Origin: Orbilia blumenaviensis
Lineage: Eukaryota; Ascomycota; Orbiliomycetes; Orbiliales; Orbiliaceae
DNA: 64,000 nucleotides
Reading direction: 5' to 3'
NCBI GenBank assembly: GCA_036872755.1
Contig: JAVHNS010000003.1
Coordinates: 1-64,000, forward strand
A model generated the notes under the pieces. The model did no database searches, was not told the DNA's origin, and saw only the letters and a program-made list of their open reading frames with translations. The position numbers and the translations under genes are program-made. The first letter of the stretch is position 1. Each line of letters opens with the position of its first letter. Shown here piece after piece: positions 20,188 to 32,015 of the stretch.

Positions 20188-20913
20188 CTACATAGTTTCA
20201 AAATAATCCTCGTTACCGCCCGTGCTTGCGGCTGATTGGAGCAACGATATCAAAATAGTGTTCCTCCTCTTTAAACAGATACTCCATGCTATTAAAATCA
20301 TCCAAACAGGTAAGGAAATCGTACCAATTGCAATCGCAATTTTATCACTGGGAGTGAGTCCCTGTTTTTTCGACCACTCGGCAGCTAGCTCGGCTACCGC
20401 TGTATCATTGAGGATGGTCGTGTAAGTCGAATATAGTACTTTCGTAACGTTGGTGGTGTGAGTTCTGACAGTAGCCGTAATGGTAGGATCATTCGGACGA
20501 GTCATAGTTGATGTGGTGGCGGTGGTTCGATCCAAGGTCGGCTCTGCTGGGACTTGTCCAGGTAAAACAGCGGTGAACCCCGCTCCTTGGCAATAGCTAG
20601 CATAAAAGCTGACAGCGCTAGTGTAGTCGTCCTGCCAACCTCCAAGAGTGCAACTTTGTGATATGCAGGAACTGAGTCCTGAGGTCGCTAAAGGATAGAG
20701 CGCAGTAGAGCACCAGCACTCATTCACTGGATTGGGGCCGCAGCCTAGCCAATTTGCAATGCGCTGTTCGGCATCTACAGAACAGCCGATGCATATCGCC
20801 GCGCAAGGCCTGAGACTGAGAATACCTCTTTGATCGCATACTGTATTTGGGGTTGCCCGAACATAAGCGAGGAAGAATGATAAGATCGTTATAACTAGGT
20901 GATATTGGCCCAT
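20188..20913 (-). CDS. Secreted CFEM-like Cys-rich protein with one membrane span, 241 aa
   Basis: Begins with a signal peptide (residues 1-20, hydrophobic VITILSFFLAYVRA). A Cys-rich ectodomain follows with cysteines at about 26, 37, 41, 44, 58, 66, 68, 83, 88 and 108, including the C-W-C pair and SQSC typical of CFEM-like fungal surface modules. A Thr-rich stalk with N-glycosylation sites (NVTK, NDTA) lies at about 125-175. A single hydrophobic span (IAIGTISLPVWMILIAWSICL, about 195-217) precedes a short cytoplasmic tail beginning KRRN. CFEM proteins act at the cell surface, some in haem uptake, adhesion or host interaction; which applies here cannot be told. The ATG at 20913 directly starts the signal peptide. 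Single exon. Confidence 0.85.
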   Translation of the reverse strand: MGQYHLVITILSFFLAYVRATPNTVCDQRGILSLRPCAAICIGCSVDAEQRIANWLGCGPNPVNECWCSTALYPLATSGLSSCISQSCTLGGWQDDYTSAVSFYASYCQGAGFTAVLPGQVPAEPTLDRTTATTSTMTRPNDPTITATVRTHTTNVTKVLYSTYTTILNDTAVAELAAEWSKKQGLTPSDKIAIAIGTISLPVWMILIAWSICLKRRNTILISLLQSAASTGGNEDYFETM

Positions 20914-23389
20914 GGTGATCTTCGGATGACATTAAAGTCCTAACGTTTAAACGACCAGCATATGGTGATCTATCGAGGTTTCACGTACTTAAGTATACAG
21001 GCTCAAAAACGTTAGCCTTACTTTTCATTCCTTCGTAAAAATTTACAGTGGACCCGTTTTTGCAAAAATAGATTTGCGGCTCGCTTAATAGCTTGGAAAG
21101 TCCAATCAACGATTAACTACAGGGGGAAAGTATGCAGTAACTAGCTGCTGCTGCACACCAAGTCTCTTGCAATGACCGATAGAAATCATGCTGCATGCGA
21201 ATCTGTGCTGCAAGTATCTACACATTATTTTTGGGGCGACCGAAAGAAATCAAATTCGAAAGCTGAATTGTCGAGTTTCCTTTGGAATAGCATGCGTGAG
21301 ATATACTGAACCAAGGCGTAGCCTCCCAGCGTCCTGCCAGGGCCCTGCTCTTTCAGGCCTGCACTAACTAGTCAGGCCCTGAGATGAGATAGCCAGTTTA
21401 GGGATAAAGGAGCTTGGTATACGGTAGTCCTCGTAGCTAGGTACTTACTTAAGTATATACGCATCCTTCTCGGACGCCGCATTGCCTCATTAACTAGACT
21501 ATGGTACTAGTTAATCCATCCTTCAGACAAAATATATAGCGCCGCATAGAACATCAAAAAGAAAACTCGCCGATTGCAACAAGAACAACACACTTTACAG
21601 CCTCCCAGCTCCCTGGTCTCGATGACACCAGCTACCTCCGAACTACTACTTATCTACCTCGGTATTTCTAAAAATTAAAACATTTGGTTAAGGAAACCGC
21701 AAAACGAAGTCTCATAAGGAAAAACTACTAGCAGAATGCTAAGTAAACCAAGCATCGACCACAATTACTCCCACCGAATCACAATCTGCCACCAACAGGC
21801 TTGTTACTAGTATACTAGCAGCATACCTGTCAAAACCAACACGCCCACCACCACCATAGCACTACCATATCTACCACCAGCATGCTTGTCACCACCTGTA
21901 TTGTCACTGCCTGCATACTTAACGCCAAGGTACCTACCGGCCTACGAGCTTATAAGCTAAAACCAGCCAGGGGTAGAACAGCGTATTTACCTAATCACCT
22001 GTCAGACTAACTACCAAAACTACTTTTTACCTGCCTGCCCAATTGCCTGCCCAATTGCCTGCCTGCCTGCATAAGCGCAGCCGACAACATCCGCCCATGT
22101 TATCAGTTCTATCACGGTACCGAATGAACACTACTTCATTTGTATTATTTTGAAGCTACATTTATAGATAGAGTAGGCTTAGGTCAATTTAATAATTCGA
22201 TAATCAGATAGGACGTTGCCAAAATTTATCTTAGTAGAGGGATTATTTGAAGAGCTAGAGCTTCTTAAGCTCATATATCATTCTTACGGCCAACTAGGCC
22301 ATATCCCACTAGGACAAAATTGGTGGAAAGAACTGTCGGCTTCAGACGACCGGGTCCTGTCTAAAGAATCCGGAAGTCGGACTATGGGCAAAAGACCTCT
22401 TCTATCTTGTATCATGATAATGCGACCGCTTGCAAGACCGTACACCTTGATATTGCAGGAAAAATCCATCCTCCAGCAATCCAGGCTCTTTAATGGCTAG
22501 CAGAAAATTTGAGAAGAGCATGATGCGCACATAGTACGACACCATGGTTGAATACTATTAGCAGTAACGGGCTCAAGAGAGGATTGCCATTAGTATTAGC
22601 TGCAAAATTTCGAAAAATATAGGTAAAGATAAGATGCACATCTAGAAAATAGTAACAGGCTCCAGTAATGGGCAAAGTAATGGGGATGCAATATCATACG
22701 CGGATAAGCGGAGTTTTACAAATGTATTTGATGATTTCATAAGTTGAAAATCGCCAACGCAGCCCCTATTTAAGTATTTTGTGTCCAACCTTAAATCAAA
22801 TCAGGTTAGCGTGGGCGCAAGGAGATCGATGGCGATCAGTGCGCCATGAACCTGTTTAGATTCCAACAGGTCAATCCGTCATGAAAACCAAGCAGTTCCT
22901 GGCATTGCCCATGTCGGAGACATATGTGATTGGATCCTCACCTCTCTAGTGCGAGGCTTATGCGGCTTGAACAATCAAACCACGAAAAACCGGATTCTTG
23001 CATCCAAGCGTCGGGCTTATGTATGTAAGTACAAAACAAGATTGTGGTAATTTCGCAGAATTCCCCTTTTCAGATGGGAAAATACTCGTGTAACACCGAA
23101 ACGACATGGCAAAGGTTTATCCAAGACGGGAATTGAGCTACATCAGAGCTGAAGGTTACAAGAATCGCTCTAAGTGCGGTTTCTTCCGTTCTATAATTTG
23201 CAGGGGATACGCTAGAGTTCAGCGCGTACGGGACTCGATGCGCAGGAGATGAAATTGCTCGATCGAAGGTCGCATTCTGCACAGCTTGCGCCCAATCACG
23301 CCGAATAAGCTAGGAATCTCCTGAATTAATGTTTCCCTTTACATATATGGTTGAATCTGTATTCTTCTAGTTCATTTTTTCTCCTCTAG
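20914..23389. other. Long intergenic region (2.5 kb) without a supported gene
   Basis: Only short open frames are present (22216-22500 + is the longest, 94 codons, no recognisable motif, TTG-type start). Simple degenerate repeats are visible, such as CACCACC-rich sequence at 21845-21895 and (CCTGCC)n at 22024-22072. Part of it must be the promoter of the CFEM-like gene and of the aspartic protease gene. Confidence 0.5.
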
Positions 23390-23397
23390 TATATATT
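23390..23397 (+). promoter_or_regulatory. Probable TATA element of the aspartic protease gene
   Basis: TATATATT lies about 87 nt upstream of the ATG at 23484 and follows a C/T-rich tract (TTTTTTCTCCTCTAG), a common core promoter arrangement in filamentous fungi. Confidence 0.5.
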
Positions 23398-23483
23398 CCC
23401 ACCAGAAACCCACCTGGAGCAGAATCAAGCCCCCAGTGCTGTGTAACTGTCTTCACCTGTTTATTCGAGAATTTATATCAACA

Positions 23484-25320
23484 ATGTGGACTACATTGTC
23501 CTGTTTTGCGGCGATTTCTCTGGTAGCAGGAGTTGAGGCTCTCCAAGTCTTTTCGCTTCCAGTCACTAAAGTTGAACTCCCACCTGATGCGGTTCGACGC
23601 ATCCACAAACGACACGTCTCGTCCCCTCTTCTCAACAAATACCCCTACTTCGTTGTGGACATAACACTCGGAACGCCACCGCAAAGACTTCAGGCGCAAC
23701 TTGATACTGGAAGTTCAGATCTTGTAGTTCTTACCAGTGGCTCTGATTTCTGCACGTCCAATCCTGATGTGTGCAGCGCTTCTGGCACTTGTAAACCTAC
23801 CCTACCCTATGTTTTATATATCGTTCAAACTCTTACATGAATATCTATTAATACATAATCTATATAGATAATGCCAACTCCTCGTCCACCTATCAGTATT
23901 ATGCTAGCGATCTAAGTATCGCTTATTTGAGCGGTGAAGTCGCCACTGGAGACTATGCCAATGATACTCTCACGATCGGGAGTGTTGCTCTTAAGAACTT
24001 TCATTTTGGTATCATGTATAATGCAACCGTTATCTCCAGTATATTGGGGGTCGGATTCGACGTTAACGAATTCGCATCCTTTCTCAACCCTCCTCGAATA
24101 TACCGAAACCTTCCTTTGGCGTTAGTAGATGCTGGAGTAATCCCAACAGCGGCTTTTAGCGTTTATTTGAATAATATTCAAGACCAGGCTGCCGGTGGAA
24201 GCGTTATTTTCGGCGGAATTGATACGGAAAAGTATTGTGGACCGCTGGCTAGAGTGCCCATAATTGCCAATTCTTTTCTAGGGATACGGGAATATACCAT
24301 TAATATGCAAAGCGTCTCTGCAACCAGAAATGGGGAGCCGGTTGTATTTTCTGCCGGGGCTGCATCATTGGGTCCCGCGCTACTGGACACCGGCGCGAGT
24401 ATAATGATACTACCGGATGCTCTAGCCGGACAAATATTCGACTTTGTCAACGTCACAGTTGGTCCCTTCGATATTCTTGGCAAAACCCCTTGCAGTAACA
24501 TGAATGAGGACATTACTTTCAATTTCGAATTCGATACAATCACTATCAACGTAGACATTAACCAACTTGTTGGAATCCCAGACGAAAATAATATGTGCTT
24601 TTTTGGCATAGTAGCTGGGAGCACCTTTGGCGATCCTGAGATCGTTCTTCTCGGGGATACCTTCCTGAGTAGCGCATATACGGTCTTTGATGTTGAAAAC
24701 AAGAATATCTATTTAGCACAGGCAAAACTCAACGCTGTTAAAGAAAACATCGTGCAGATCAACGCGGGGGTCAATGGTGTACCCCAGCTAAATGGTGGCT
24801 GTGATGGAAACCCGGCGACCACTACTACAACTCGATCTACTACTCAATCTACCACTACCACTGCTCGATCGACCACCAGGTCAACTACCAGAACTACAAC
24901 AAGAACTGTAACAAGAACCACCACGAAAAACACTTCCAGAACCACCGCAAGGTCTACAACTTCTCGCAGATCCACCATCAAGTCTCCTCCCAAATCAACG
25001 ACCACCAAAAAGATATCTACTACAAAAAAAACCGCCACATCTAAGAAGCCTATCACTACAGCAGCTCCCAAATGCAACCGGGTAGGATTTTCCAAAAAGA
25101 CAAACTGACTACGTACGATGAAGCTAATAGAATTTGATTCCAGGATAATTGCTACAATGCACTAGCTCGAGAAAAGGCAGAGGGGGTGAAATTCTGCTCC
25201 AAGCTCAAGAAGGGGATCAAGTGTTCGACACCATCTCGAGTCGCAGCGGCCTGTAGTAAGAAGCCTATGCTGTCTAGCGCTTGCTCCTGTTTACCGACTT
25301 CATTAGGGTATTATGGGTAG
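23484..25320 (+). CDS. Secreted pepsin-like aspartic protease with Thr-rich linker and Cys-rich tail, 565 aa
   Basis: Family A1 endopeptidase. Exons are 23484-23790, 23868-25081 and 25144-25320. The introns (77 and 62 nt) start GTAAAC and GTAGGA, end in TATAG and CCAG, and the last has a GCTAAT branch. Signal peptide residues 1-19. Both catalytic motifs are intact: DTGS (74-77, in AQLDTGSSDLVV) and DTGA (276-279, in ALLDTGASIMIL). A hydrophobic-hydrophobic-Gly close to the end (IVLLGDTFLSSAYTVFD) is also typical. After the catalytic domain comes a Thr/Ser/Lys/Arg-rich linker (~420-500). The third exon adds a Cys-rich domain (CNRDNC...FC...SSACSCLP), a tail seen in many secreted fungal proteins. 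Without the third exon the frame would end 27 codons further on with no cysteines, so splicing is strongly favoured. Confidence 0.93.
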
Positions 25321-26466
25321 AAAATTACGATTTGGCAGATCGGATTTTATTTAACTCAATATTGTAAATTATACATAGCGGTAGTCGGGCATTAATTTCT
25401 GTTGGGGTCTAGACAGGCTGCCAAGCGTTCGGTGCCAGGATAAATAAGCAGTCTCCAGAGTCTATCGATTCCAGGAATTAATCGGTGTTCGCCCCAATCA
25501 ACCACTAGGTCAACCACCAGAAAATCATCAGATAGAAAGAAGCGGAGGCAGGGAGAGTAGAACATGTGATATTCGAAACCCGTATCAAGCAGCGATAATT
25601 TTCGGCGCAACTCGGACTCATGTGGGCGCAGTTTATTTCGCAGATGAAATGCTGTGGCAATTATAAGATTAAACAGGCTGTCTTAGTTACTATATCTCGA
25701 GCTGAACCTCATATATGCATGACGTGTTTTGGTTTGCTGTTTATTAACAACCAAATGGTTGCCCGTAATTAGGGTCCCCTTGGGGTATATACTAGATAGA
25801 TGGCCTGGGGTAAATGGTCTTGCTACGGCAACCCCAACAGGTAAGGGAAGTATATGCCCAATTAGCAAATTCACCAAGCTGAGATGACTTTTATAATTGG
25901 ACAAAATGGGCGAAGCGTTTCAATAACACAGGATTGATGAATTATCAGATTTGTGGATCACGACATCTTTAAGACTTGTTGTAATTGATCGTCCTACTTT
26001 TTGAACTAGGCTTTTAACTGCGTAATAAACACACCAGATATTTGCAAAATATTTGTCTAGATATGCTTACGCTTTGTCAGAAGAAATCTGCAGAAACGTT
26101 TGACATTGGGGCCACTGAGCGGTCTCACGGTCAGATATCTAGATTCAACTTTGAATCCTCTATTGTGTCTAATCTGCATGTGACAGATGTTTGAAGACGC
26201 CGCAAAAAGTAGGTGGCGACTTTTTTAAACACGAAGATTCTCATTTGAACGCTTTCATACGTACAAGTAATCCGGGCTCCCAAACCGTAGGGTCACTCCA
26301 TTTAGTTACGCTTTTGCTGTGAGTTGACTCGAACTCCAGCCAGCTACGCAGCATTTGTATTTCGGTTTAGGGCGCAGTGAACCAAATCAGGGAGAGAAGG
26401 CGTTTCCGATAAGGCTCAAAACTATTTGCATGAGTTCTTCAGTAGGATTCCACTCCAATCACTCTG
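25321..26466. other. Intergenic, no features seen
   Basis: Only short open frames (60-73 codons) on the minus strand, without motifs. No repeat or RNA gene recognised. Confidence 0.5.
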
Positions 26467-27370
26467 TTGAACGAAGAAAATCCTTCTGTCTGGAAAGATT
26501 CTACACCTCATAGGAGTAAATTTTCGGAGGAGCAAGCATCAGGTTTTCATGATCTATACGAAAGATATCTATGCACCGCTTCAAAAAGTGATAAAATAAA
26601 AGTTCCCCAAACCTCATCACCCGAGAGAGACTCGGGTATCCACGAGATTGAAGCGAGCTCATCTTCAAGTAGTCAAAGACTTCAGCCCGTCAACCCTTCT
26701 AGGGACGTGCGGGGCGAGTTTCGAAAAATAGCGGCTGGTTGAAAGGAATTTCTATCGGAGATGCTCGAGATAACCAACAATATCGTAATTCATATTAGCT
26801 TTACAGTATTTTAGATATATGCAATGCCAGGGCCAGTTGTAAGGGTTTAGATATCGAAATTAACTTAGCTGGCTATAGTTACATATGATTATGGACCCAC
26901 AATCGCGAGGTCCATCGGCCCAGCGAAGCTCGAGCGCTCTCCGGGCAAAAACTCCTCCACATCCGATAATACTTCCGCCCCAAACATTAGTATTGGCTAT
27001 AACAATGTTGCAGCCATTGGCGACGATGACGGCAATGATGAGTTGGGGGGTGATAGTGAAAATGAAGATGAAGATGAAGATAAAGTTATAACGGTGATGA
27101 TTGCGGCGATGACAAAGATGAATTAGAGTGTGGTAACTGCTCTAAGCCGTTCCTGAAGCATATGCTTATTATCATTGCAAGATCTATGCTCATGGCAGTT
27201 TCTATTTGTCTGCGTTCTAAAGATCGAGGCTACGGTTGTCCCGCAGGACACAAGTTGGAAAAGAGAAAGCTCTACGGCTCATTACTGATACGCGGGCGGG
27301 CCTGGCCCCGCGCATCCCATCATACAGATGGATCTCAGTTGATTTTTTACCTGATGATAATATCATGAAT
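26467..27370 (+). pseudogene. Decayed gene with a broken ZZ-type zinc finger
   Basis: No intact gene is present, but coding-like pieces occur in different frames. 26467-26742 is an open frame (91 codons, TTG-type start) ending in a stop. From about 26900 a hydrophilic acidic stretch (IGDDDGND...DSENEDEDED) runs into a stop in its own frame. In neighbouring frames, the pieces ECGNCSKPF (~27125), AYYHCKIYAHGSFYL (~27160-27205) and DRGYGCPAGHKLEK (~27222-27260) follow each other as in a ZZ finger, C-x2-C...HC-x2-[C]...C...H. Between them a frame change is needed, and one expected Cys is Tyr. I infer a relic of a fungal ZZ-finger protein of the kind often fused to NACHT/ankyrin or signalling modules. 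Boundaries are uncertain. Confidence 0.5.
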
Positions 27371-27499
27371 ATACATCTCGAAATCTAGTTAGCCAACAGT
27401 TGAAATTTGAAATACATGTACATGCCTGCTGTAGAGCAAAATCGCAAATTTTAAGGAAATCGCTCCAACAGAGAAAACTTGACCACTTCGCGAATTCGT

Positions 27500-28651
27500 C
27501 TAAGTACAAATACCATTGCGACACTCTAAATCGTCAGAGCAATCATCATGTGATCTACAGCTCGCACCAGCGCAGTGGCCAACCCAAGAACAAGTTGCCG
27601 GCGGGCTAGTACCACCACCAGAGCTTGCGCTACAAACGCCGCCTTTGCATTCCAGATCGTCAGAACAGTCGTCGTTTGATTTACAGCTGGCGCCAGCGCA
27701 GTGGCCAACCCAGGAGCAAGTTTGAGGTGGGGTAGTACCACCGGATCCGCCGCATATTCCGCTTTTGCATTCCAAATCGCCATCACAATCGTTGTGAGTA
27801 CTACAGCTAGCACCAGCGCAGTGGCCAACCCAGGAGCATGTACCTGTCCCAGGATCCGAGGGTGGAACGGTACTGCCGAATTTCTTAGTGAGAATACTGT
27901 CACCAAACGACTTAAGGCTGTTCTGGAAGTCAGATGGTGACCTAGCCTTCCAATTGGCGTTGCTGGGACCGACAACAGCGTCTGATCCTGTAAATGCGAG
28001 GTACAGAACGTCGTGCGCCTCGTGGCCTTTGTTTCCATTCAGACCTTCGTTGGGGAAGCATAGCTGCGCAAGTGATATGGACGCCTCTCCGGTAAAGTTA
28101 TTATCATCGCACCCGTTCGTATCCCCCCAAACCGAATAGAGGAGCTGATTGTTGCAAACCACAGCTACTAGGGCGAGAGGGCTAATTGTACCCTGGAGGT
28201 TCAAATTACAAGTTCCCAGCACGGACTATATATACGGTATGATTTAGTGCAACGACGGTGGAATGATGAGAGTGAACAAGTAACATACAAACTGATGAAT
28301 GCTAGCATCTAGCGTTTGAATACCATATCCTTTACTGGTCAGAATATCGTCGAAGGACGTTCCCGCTTGCCAATCACCGCTCAGGCCACCGCAATTTGAA
28401 GCGCCATCACAGTCTATATCCATGTCGCCTAGTGAGTTCTTCCCGCTGAGATAGACAACATTCGCGGTGTCAGTGCAAAATCCAAAACCGGAGTGGCCTT
28501 GACCGTCATTCAAATTGCTCTTGCCACCAGCATAGGATTTACAACCTCCGTTCTTCACATTATTGTAGAAGGTTTGGAGGTTAGCTGGAACCGTCCAGGC
28601 TAATACATGTGCCGCCAGGAAGGAGATGACGATCGTGGACTGAAGAAACAT
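27500..28651 (-). CDS. Secreted GH75 chitosanase with three C-terminal Cys-rich modules, 362 aa
   Basis: Endo-chitosanase of glycoside hydrolase family 75, hydrolysing chitosan in fungal walls or deacetylated chitin. Exons are 28651-28289 and 28225-27500; the 63-nt intron (GTATGT...ATAG) joins them in phase. Signal peptide residues 1-18. The catalytic domain has VPANLQTFYNNVK near the start, GDMDIDCDG (~75-83) and the WGDTNG...GEASISLAQ block. Asp156 and Glu168 in that block match the position of the catalytic Asp/Glu pair known in the Fusarium enzyme. After a Pro-rich linker come three nearly identical ~30-residue modules, CSWVGHCAGASC...DC...DLEC...G.C, separated by Gly/Thr/Pro linkers. These modules occur on other fungal carbohydrate enzymes and may aid wall binding. 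No sign of decay. Confidence 0.93.
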
Positions 28652-30091
28652 TCGGATTTGCTGTATATTCTTAAATTTGGGCTTGCTAAGTTTACACGCG
28701 AAGAGATAGCCGGAGGAATAGATGAATTCTGAACCTAGCGTTGAGGGGAGAATACGGCTATCAGCGTGTATTTTATATGTTTTTCTTTTCTAAGCGTTCA
28801 GCCGCTTGCATTTCGTTTCCGTCGCAATTAAACTGCCCAATTCCTAAGAATGACACCCAGTAAGGAAATGGTTACACCGGTTTCTGAGCCCCTCCCGCCG
28901 TAAGACCAAAGGCTCAAGACATAATCACGGAACCTTCGTGCGATGATCGTACTTATTAGCCGATTTTTTGTGGTGAGAAACTCTCTCAGGCCGGAGTCTA
29001 GGATGCGCTGACATCTTCAACATGGGGTTAATCTGGAAATTAGGTGCATCAGGGTAATAAACAACAGGTGATATTTAGGTAAGGCGGCGGAGCTTCATGG
29101 ATTCAGAGCTTGAGATACAACATGAGCAGGGCAGCCGGGTGTCCGCAGCATGCGAGTGTATCAGCTTGGATAAAAATGTTGTATTTCCAATTTTTATCTG
29201 CTATGCATACCAAAGGCAAACATCGGCCTTGCCCAGCAAACTTCAGGGGTGTCTACTTTCAATGTGCTGCATGTATACGGCTATGATTAGTTGGGAGGCT
29301 GGCCAGTTCGTATTGGAAGGTGGTATCGCAGGGCCTCCAGGGCTCACAGAAGTGCATGTTTGCTTAATATAAATGCTACTTTCTGCACAGTAATCAATGA
29401 GGTTTGATCAGAATCCCGTGACATTCTGCTTTCACCCACCCGCCTGAGAAACCCCGCAGGTGTTAAGCCGGGCCGTCCCGGTCATAAAAAGCTTGAACGG
29501 CCTGGAGCGGCCGTGCCAAATGGGTAGGTTACCGTCCGAGAATCGTTGAATCCAGGCACCTAAGCCAATGTCAAACTGGAGCGGTTGGGTTTTTTGGAGC
29601 CGCCTAGGTGAAAAGAATGGGTTTCAGGAAAGTTGGGTCTCAGGATGAGACCCAAAATTACAAGTCTATTGACTAATAACTAATTGAAGCGTTTGTCGTT
29701 TAGGTCCCAGTTACTGGTGCGCTGAGATATTTCGAGATAAGTTTCCAGTAAGAAAAGAAACCAAAAAAAAAAAAAAAAGAAAGAAAAGTTACGCTTTTAT
29801 ATCTAACCAACCCATTTACAAAGGGTATCAACTGGTTTGACGAGCTAGTAAAGATGCATGTACGCCTGTAGACAGTTTTCGCTTAAAATTAGAGAAATAA
29901 GAAAAGAATCTTGGGTGCAAATCTTCAAGAAAAAAAGAAGAAAAAACAAAGGGAAATAAGTCGGTCTGAAAGCTGAAAAGCAGAATTGGCGGCAACGCTA
30001 ATGATCGGGATGGAGTTATATATATAGAGAAGGGGAAGGGGGAGAAGGAAAGTAGTGCAGTGCAATGGGAGGAAATAGACAAGTAACGGTA
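28652..30091. other. Intergenic region upstream of the chitosanase gene
   Basis: Contains only weak open frames (29097-29372, 91 codons; 29828-30082, 84 codons), neither with a recognisable feature. A poly-A tract lies at about 29762-29779, and a perfect 10-bp hairpin is listed separately. The chitosanase promoter should lie just above 28651 and the 3' end of the sensor-like gene just below 30092. Confidence 0.5.
29633..29655. repeat. Perfect 10-bp hairpin with 3-nt loop
   Basis: TTGGGTCTCA, loop GGA, TGAGACCCAA. The stem has no mismatch. It lies in non-coding sequence between two genes; there is no T-run immediately following to suggest a terminator. Confidence 0.8.
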
Positions 30092-30880
30092 TTAGATAAC
30101 TCTAATGGATAAGTTGGGCTTATCTTTTCGTGTTAACATTCCGCCCTCGATAGAATAACTGATAACAGGTGCTTCCTCAAACGCTTTGGCATGCGGGCTT
30201 GGGGTTGGACTATGATCCGGCCCCTCCGGAAAATTCGGTTCGTTCTTTTTCTTCCTCCACCGCAAAAACCACCACATCAGAAGAACAAGAGCGGCAGCCA
30301 GAACAACACCGACCGCGATACCTGCTTTAGCCCCGACGGGGAGGCCAGAAGACTTAGACGAGAGCGCTTCGGAAGAATAAGTCGGAGAAGGCGTGTTTGA
30401 TTCGGTACTGGTGGTTGCCGCCGCGTTGTTGACTACGGTCACGGTAGCGGGAGGTGGAGGGTTTAAAAATGTAGTCGGGCTTGTTGGGGAAGGTTGGGCG
30501 GACGCGGTTGTTTCTTTCGATATGCTTTTCACGGTCGTGCTGCTTTGTACAGAAGTATCCCCATCATCGGTCGCCCCCCACATGTAGGGGCCCCAGACAT
30601 CTGGATAGCCGACCGCATCGCAGTATTCCCCTACTGATTTTTGAAGTGCTGGAGGCGTAAAATTATTATTCGGTCCCATATCGGAAACGAGCGGGCTCAC
30701 GTATACGTACCGATGCGATCTTTATCACTGCAAGAACCAAGAAGACACTGCGCTGTTGCCGGCCAGATATTTGTGAATGTAAATCTTTCGCAGAACCCAT
30801 CATAAGCCGTTATGCAAGTGTTCTGGAAACGAATGTCAGCATGCTGGGAATACGCGAGCACAGGGTCTTATCGATCGGGA
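30092..30880 (-). CDS. Single-span cell-surface protein, Ser/Thr-rich (wall-sensor-like), 5' end unresolved
   Basis: The certain 3' exon (30633-30092) encodes VGEYCDAVGY, a Ser/Thr/Pro-rich stalk, a transmembrane segment (AGIAVGVVLAAALVLLMWWFL) and a basic start to a cytoplasmic tail (RWRKKKN) of about 50 residues. An upstream exon from 30712 to about 30880 fits in frame through a 78-nt intron (30634-30711, GTACGT...TCAG) and adds a Cys-containing ectodomain piece (NTCITAYDGFC, AQCLLGSCSDKD). The arrangement is that of fungal WSC/Mid2-like surface sensors and related proteins. Upstream of about 30880 the frame meets a stop and I could not find a start codon with a signal peptide. Either a further exon was missed or the 5' end is broken. 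Confidence 0.65.
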
Positions 30881-32015
30881 GCGTACCGCGCAAGGCCATT
30901 TTGTCAGCAAAGGTAATGCAGGAGTCGGCATGGCCTGACGGGGAATTTTTTGCAGAATTGGAGTAACCGTGTACAGTTGGTCGGGTGCGAAAGTATAAAG
31001 AATTCTAGAAGGTGATCATGTTGTCGAATAAGAAGGAGCAGTTGAAGGAAAAGGAGAGAAGATGCAATATATTTCCCGTCCGCCCTTTAGCGAAATTGAG
31101 ACTCGGCAACATTATCTCGTGGCTGAAGGGATCATTGATATTAAAAGGGGGGATGGGGTGCGTCGTATCGGCAAAATTGGAAGAGATCAGGACGAAGCCA
31201 ACACAAATCTGTCACAGATTTGCTGATCAAAAGTTGGTCCGGACGCGAGGGGCAACCGTATACACGTATCGGCCTATCAAAGCGGAAAAACACCACGCAA
31301 GGGCAAACATGGGAGCATGCGGAGGGATCATGAGACGAGACCGTTGAGGCCGTTTTCGGTTCGAAGCGGTTAAAAAGATAATATATATTCGTATCTTATG
31401 TTAGTTGTTGTGCAATATTAATGTCCTCGCCGGCCGGGTAATCTTAATTAGTCGTTGCCCAGGTTAGCAAATCCACCTCACCTAATATCATTCGAATCTG
31501 CAATTGATAGATATAAACGAACCTTATAATAATAATGATAATATACTATTGTCTCAATGGGGGAAAAAAAATAAACCCGTACTTACATTATATATCTAAA
31601 GCTTAGACCGCGGTCTGTAAGGACGGATCTATAAGTATACTGGTTGCTGATGCACCGAATTTGCATTGTCTCAGAAATCCGAAAGCAATTCGAGCCTTGC
31701 ACTATATCTGGAGAGGTACAAAACCAGGAACCCGGCTACATCTATGAATATTATGAACTTAAAATCAAGGATCTTCATAGCATTTTGTTTAGAATTTAAA
31801 AAAGTAAATACAATAAAGCAAATGTAATTCGGCGCATTTGACGAAATAACATCCGACGGAAGAAGTAGAAATACAAAGTTGTACATTGAAAGTGAAAATG
31901 TAGGCCAGTCCGCAGTTTTGTTCGGTCGAATAGGGTGGTAGATGAATTAGGGCAGTCTCACTGCGTTTTTCGCTATCTCGTCCTGTGTGTGTACCCGTTG
32001 TACATATACTGTCGT
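30881..32015. other. Intergenic, no firm features
   Basis: An open frame at 31012-31347 (+, 111 codons) is Lys/Arg-rich with no recognisable domain and overlaps the presumed promoter of the surface-protein gene, so it is not called. On the minus strand, AATATATTGC at about 31060 could be that gene's TATA element. Confidence 0.45.
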
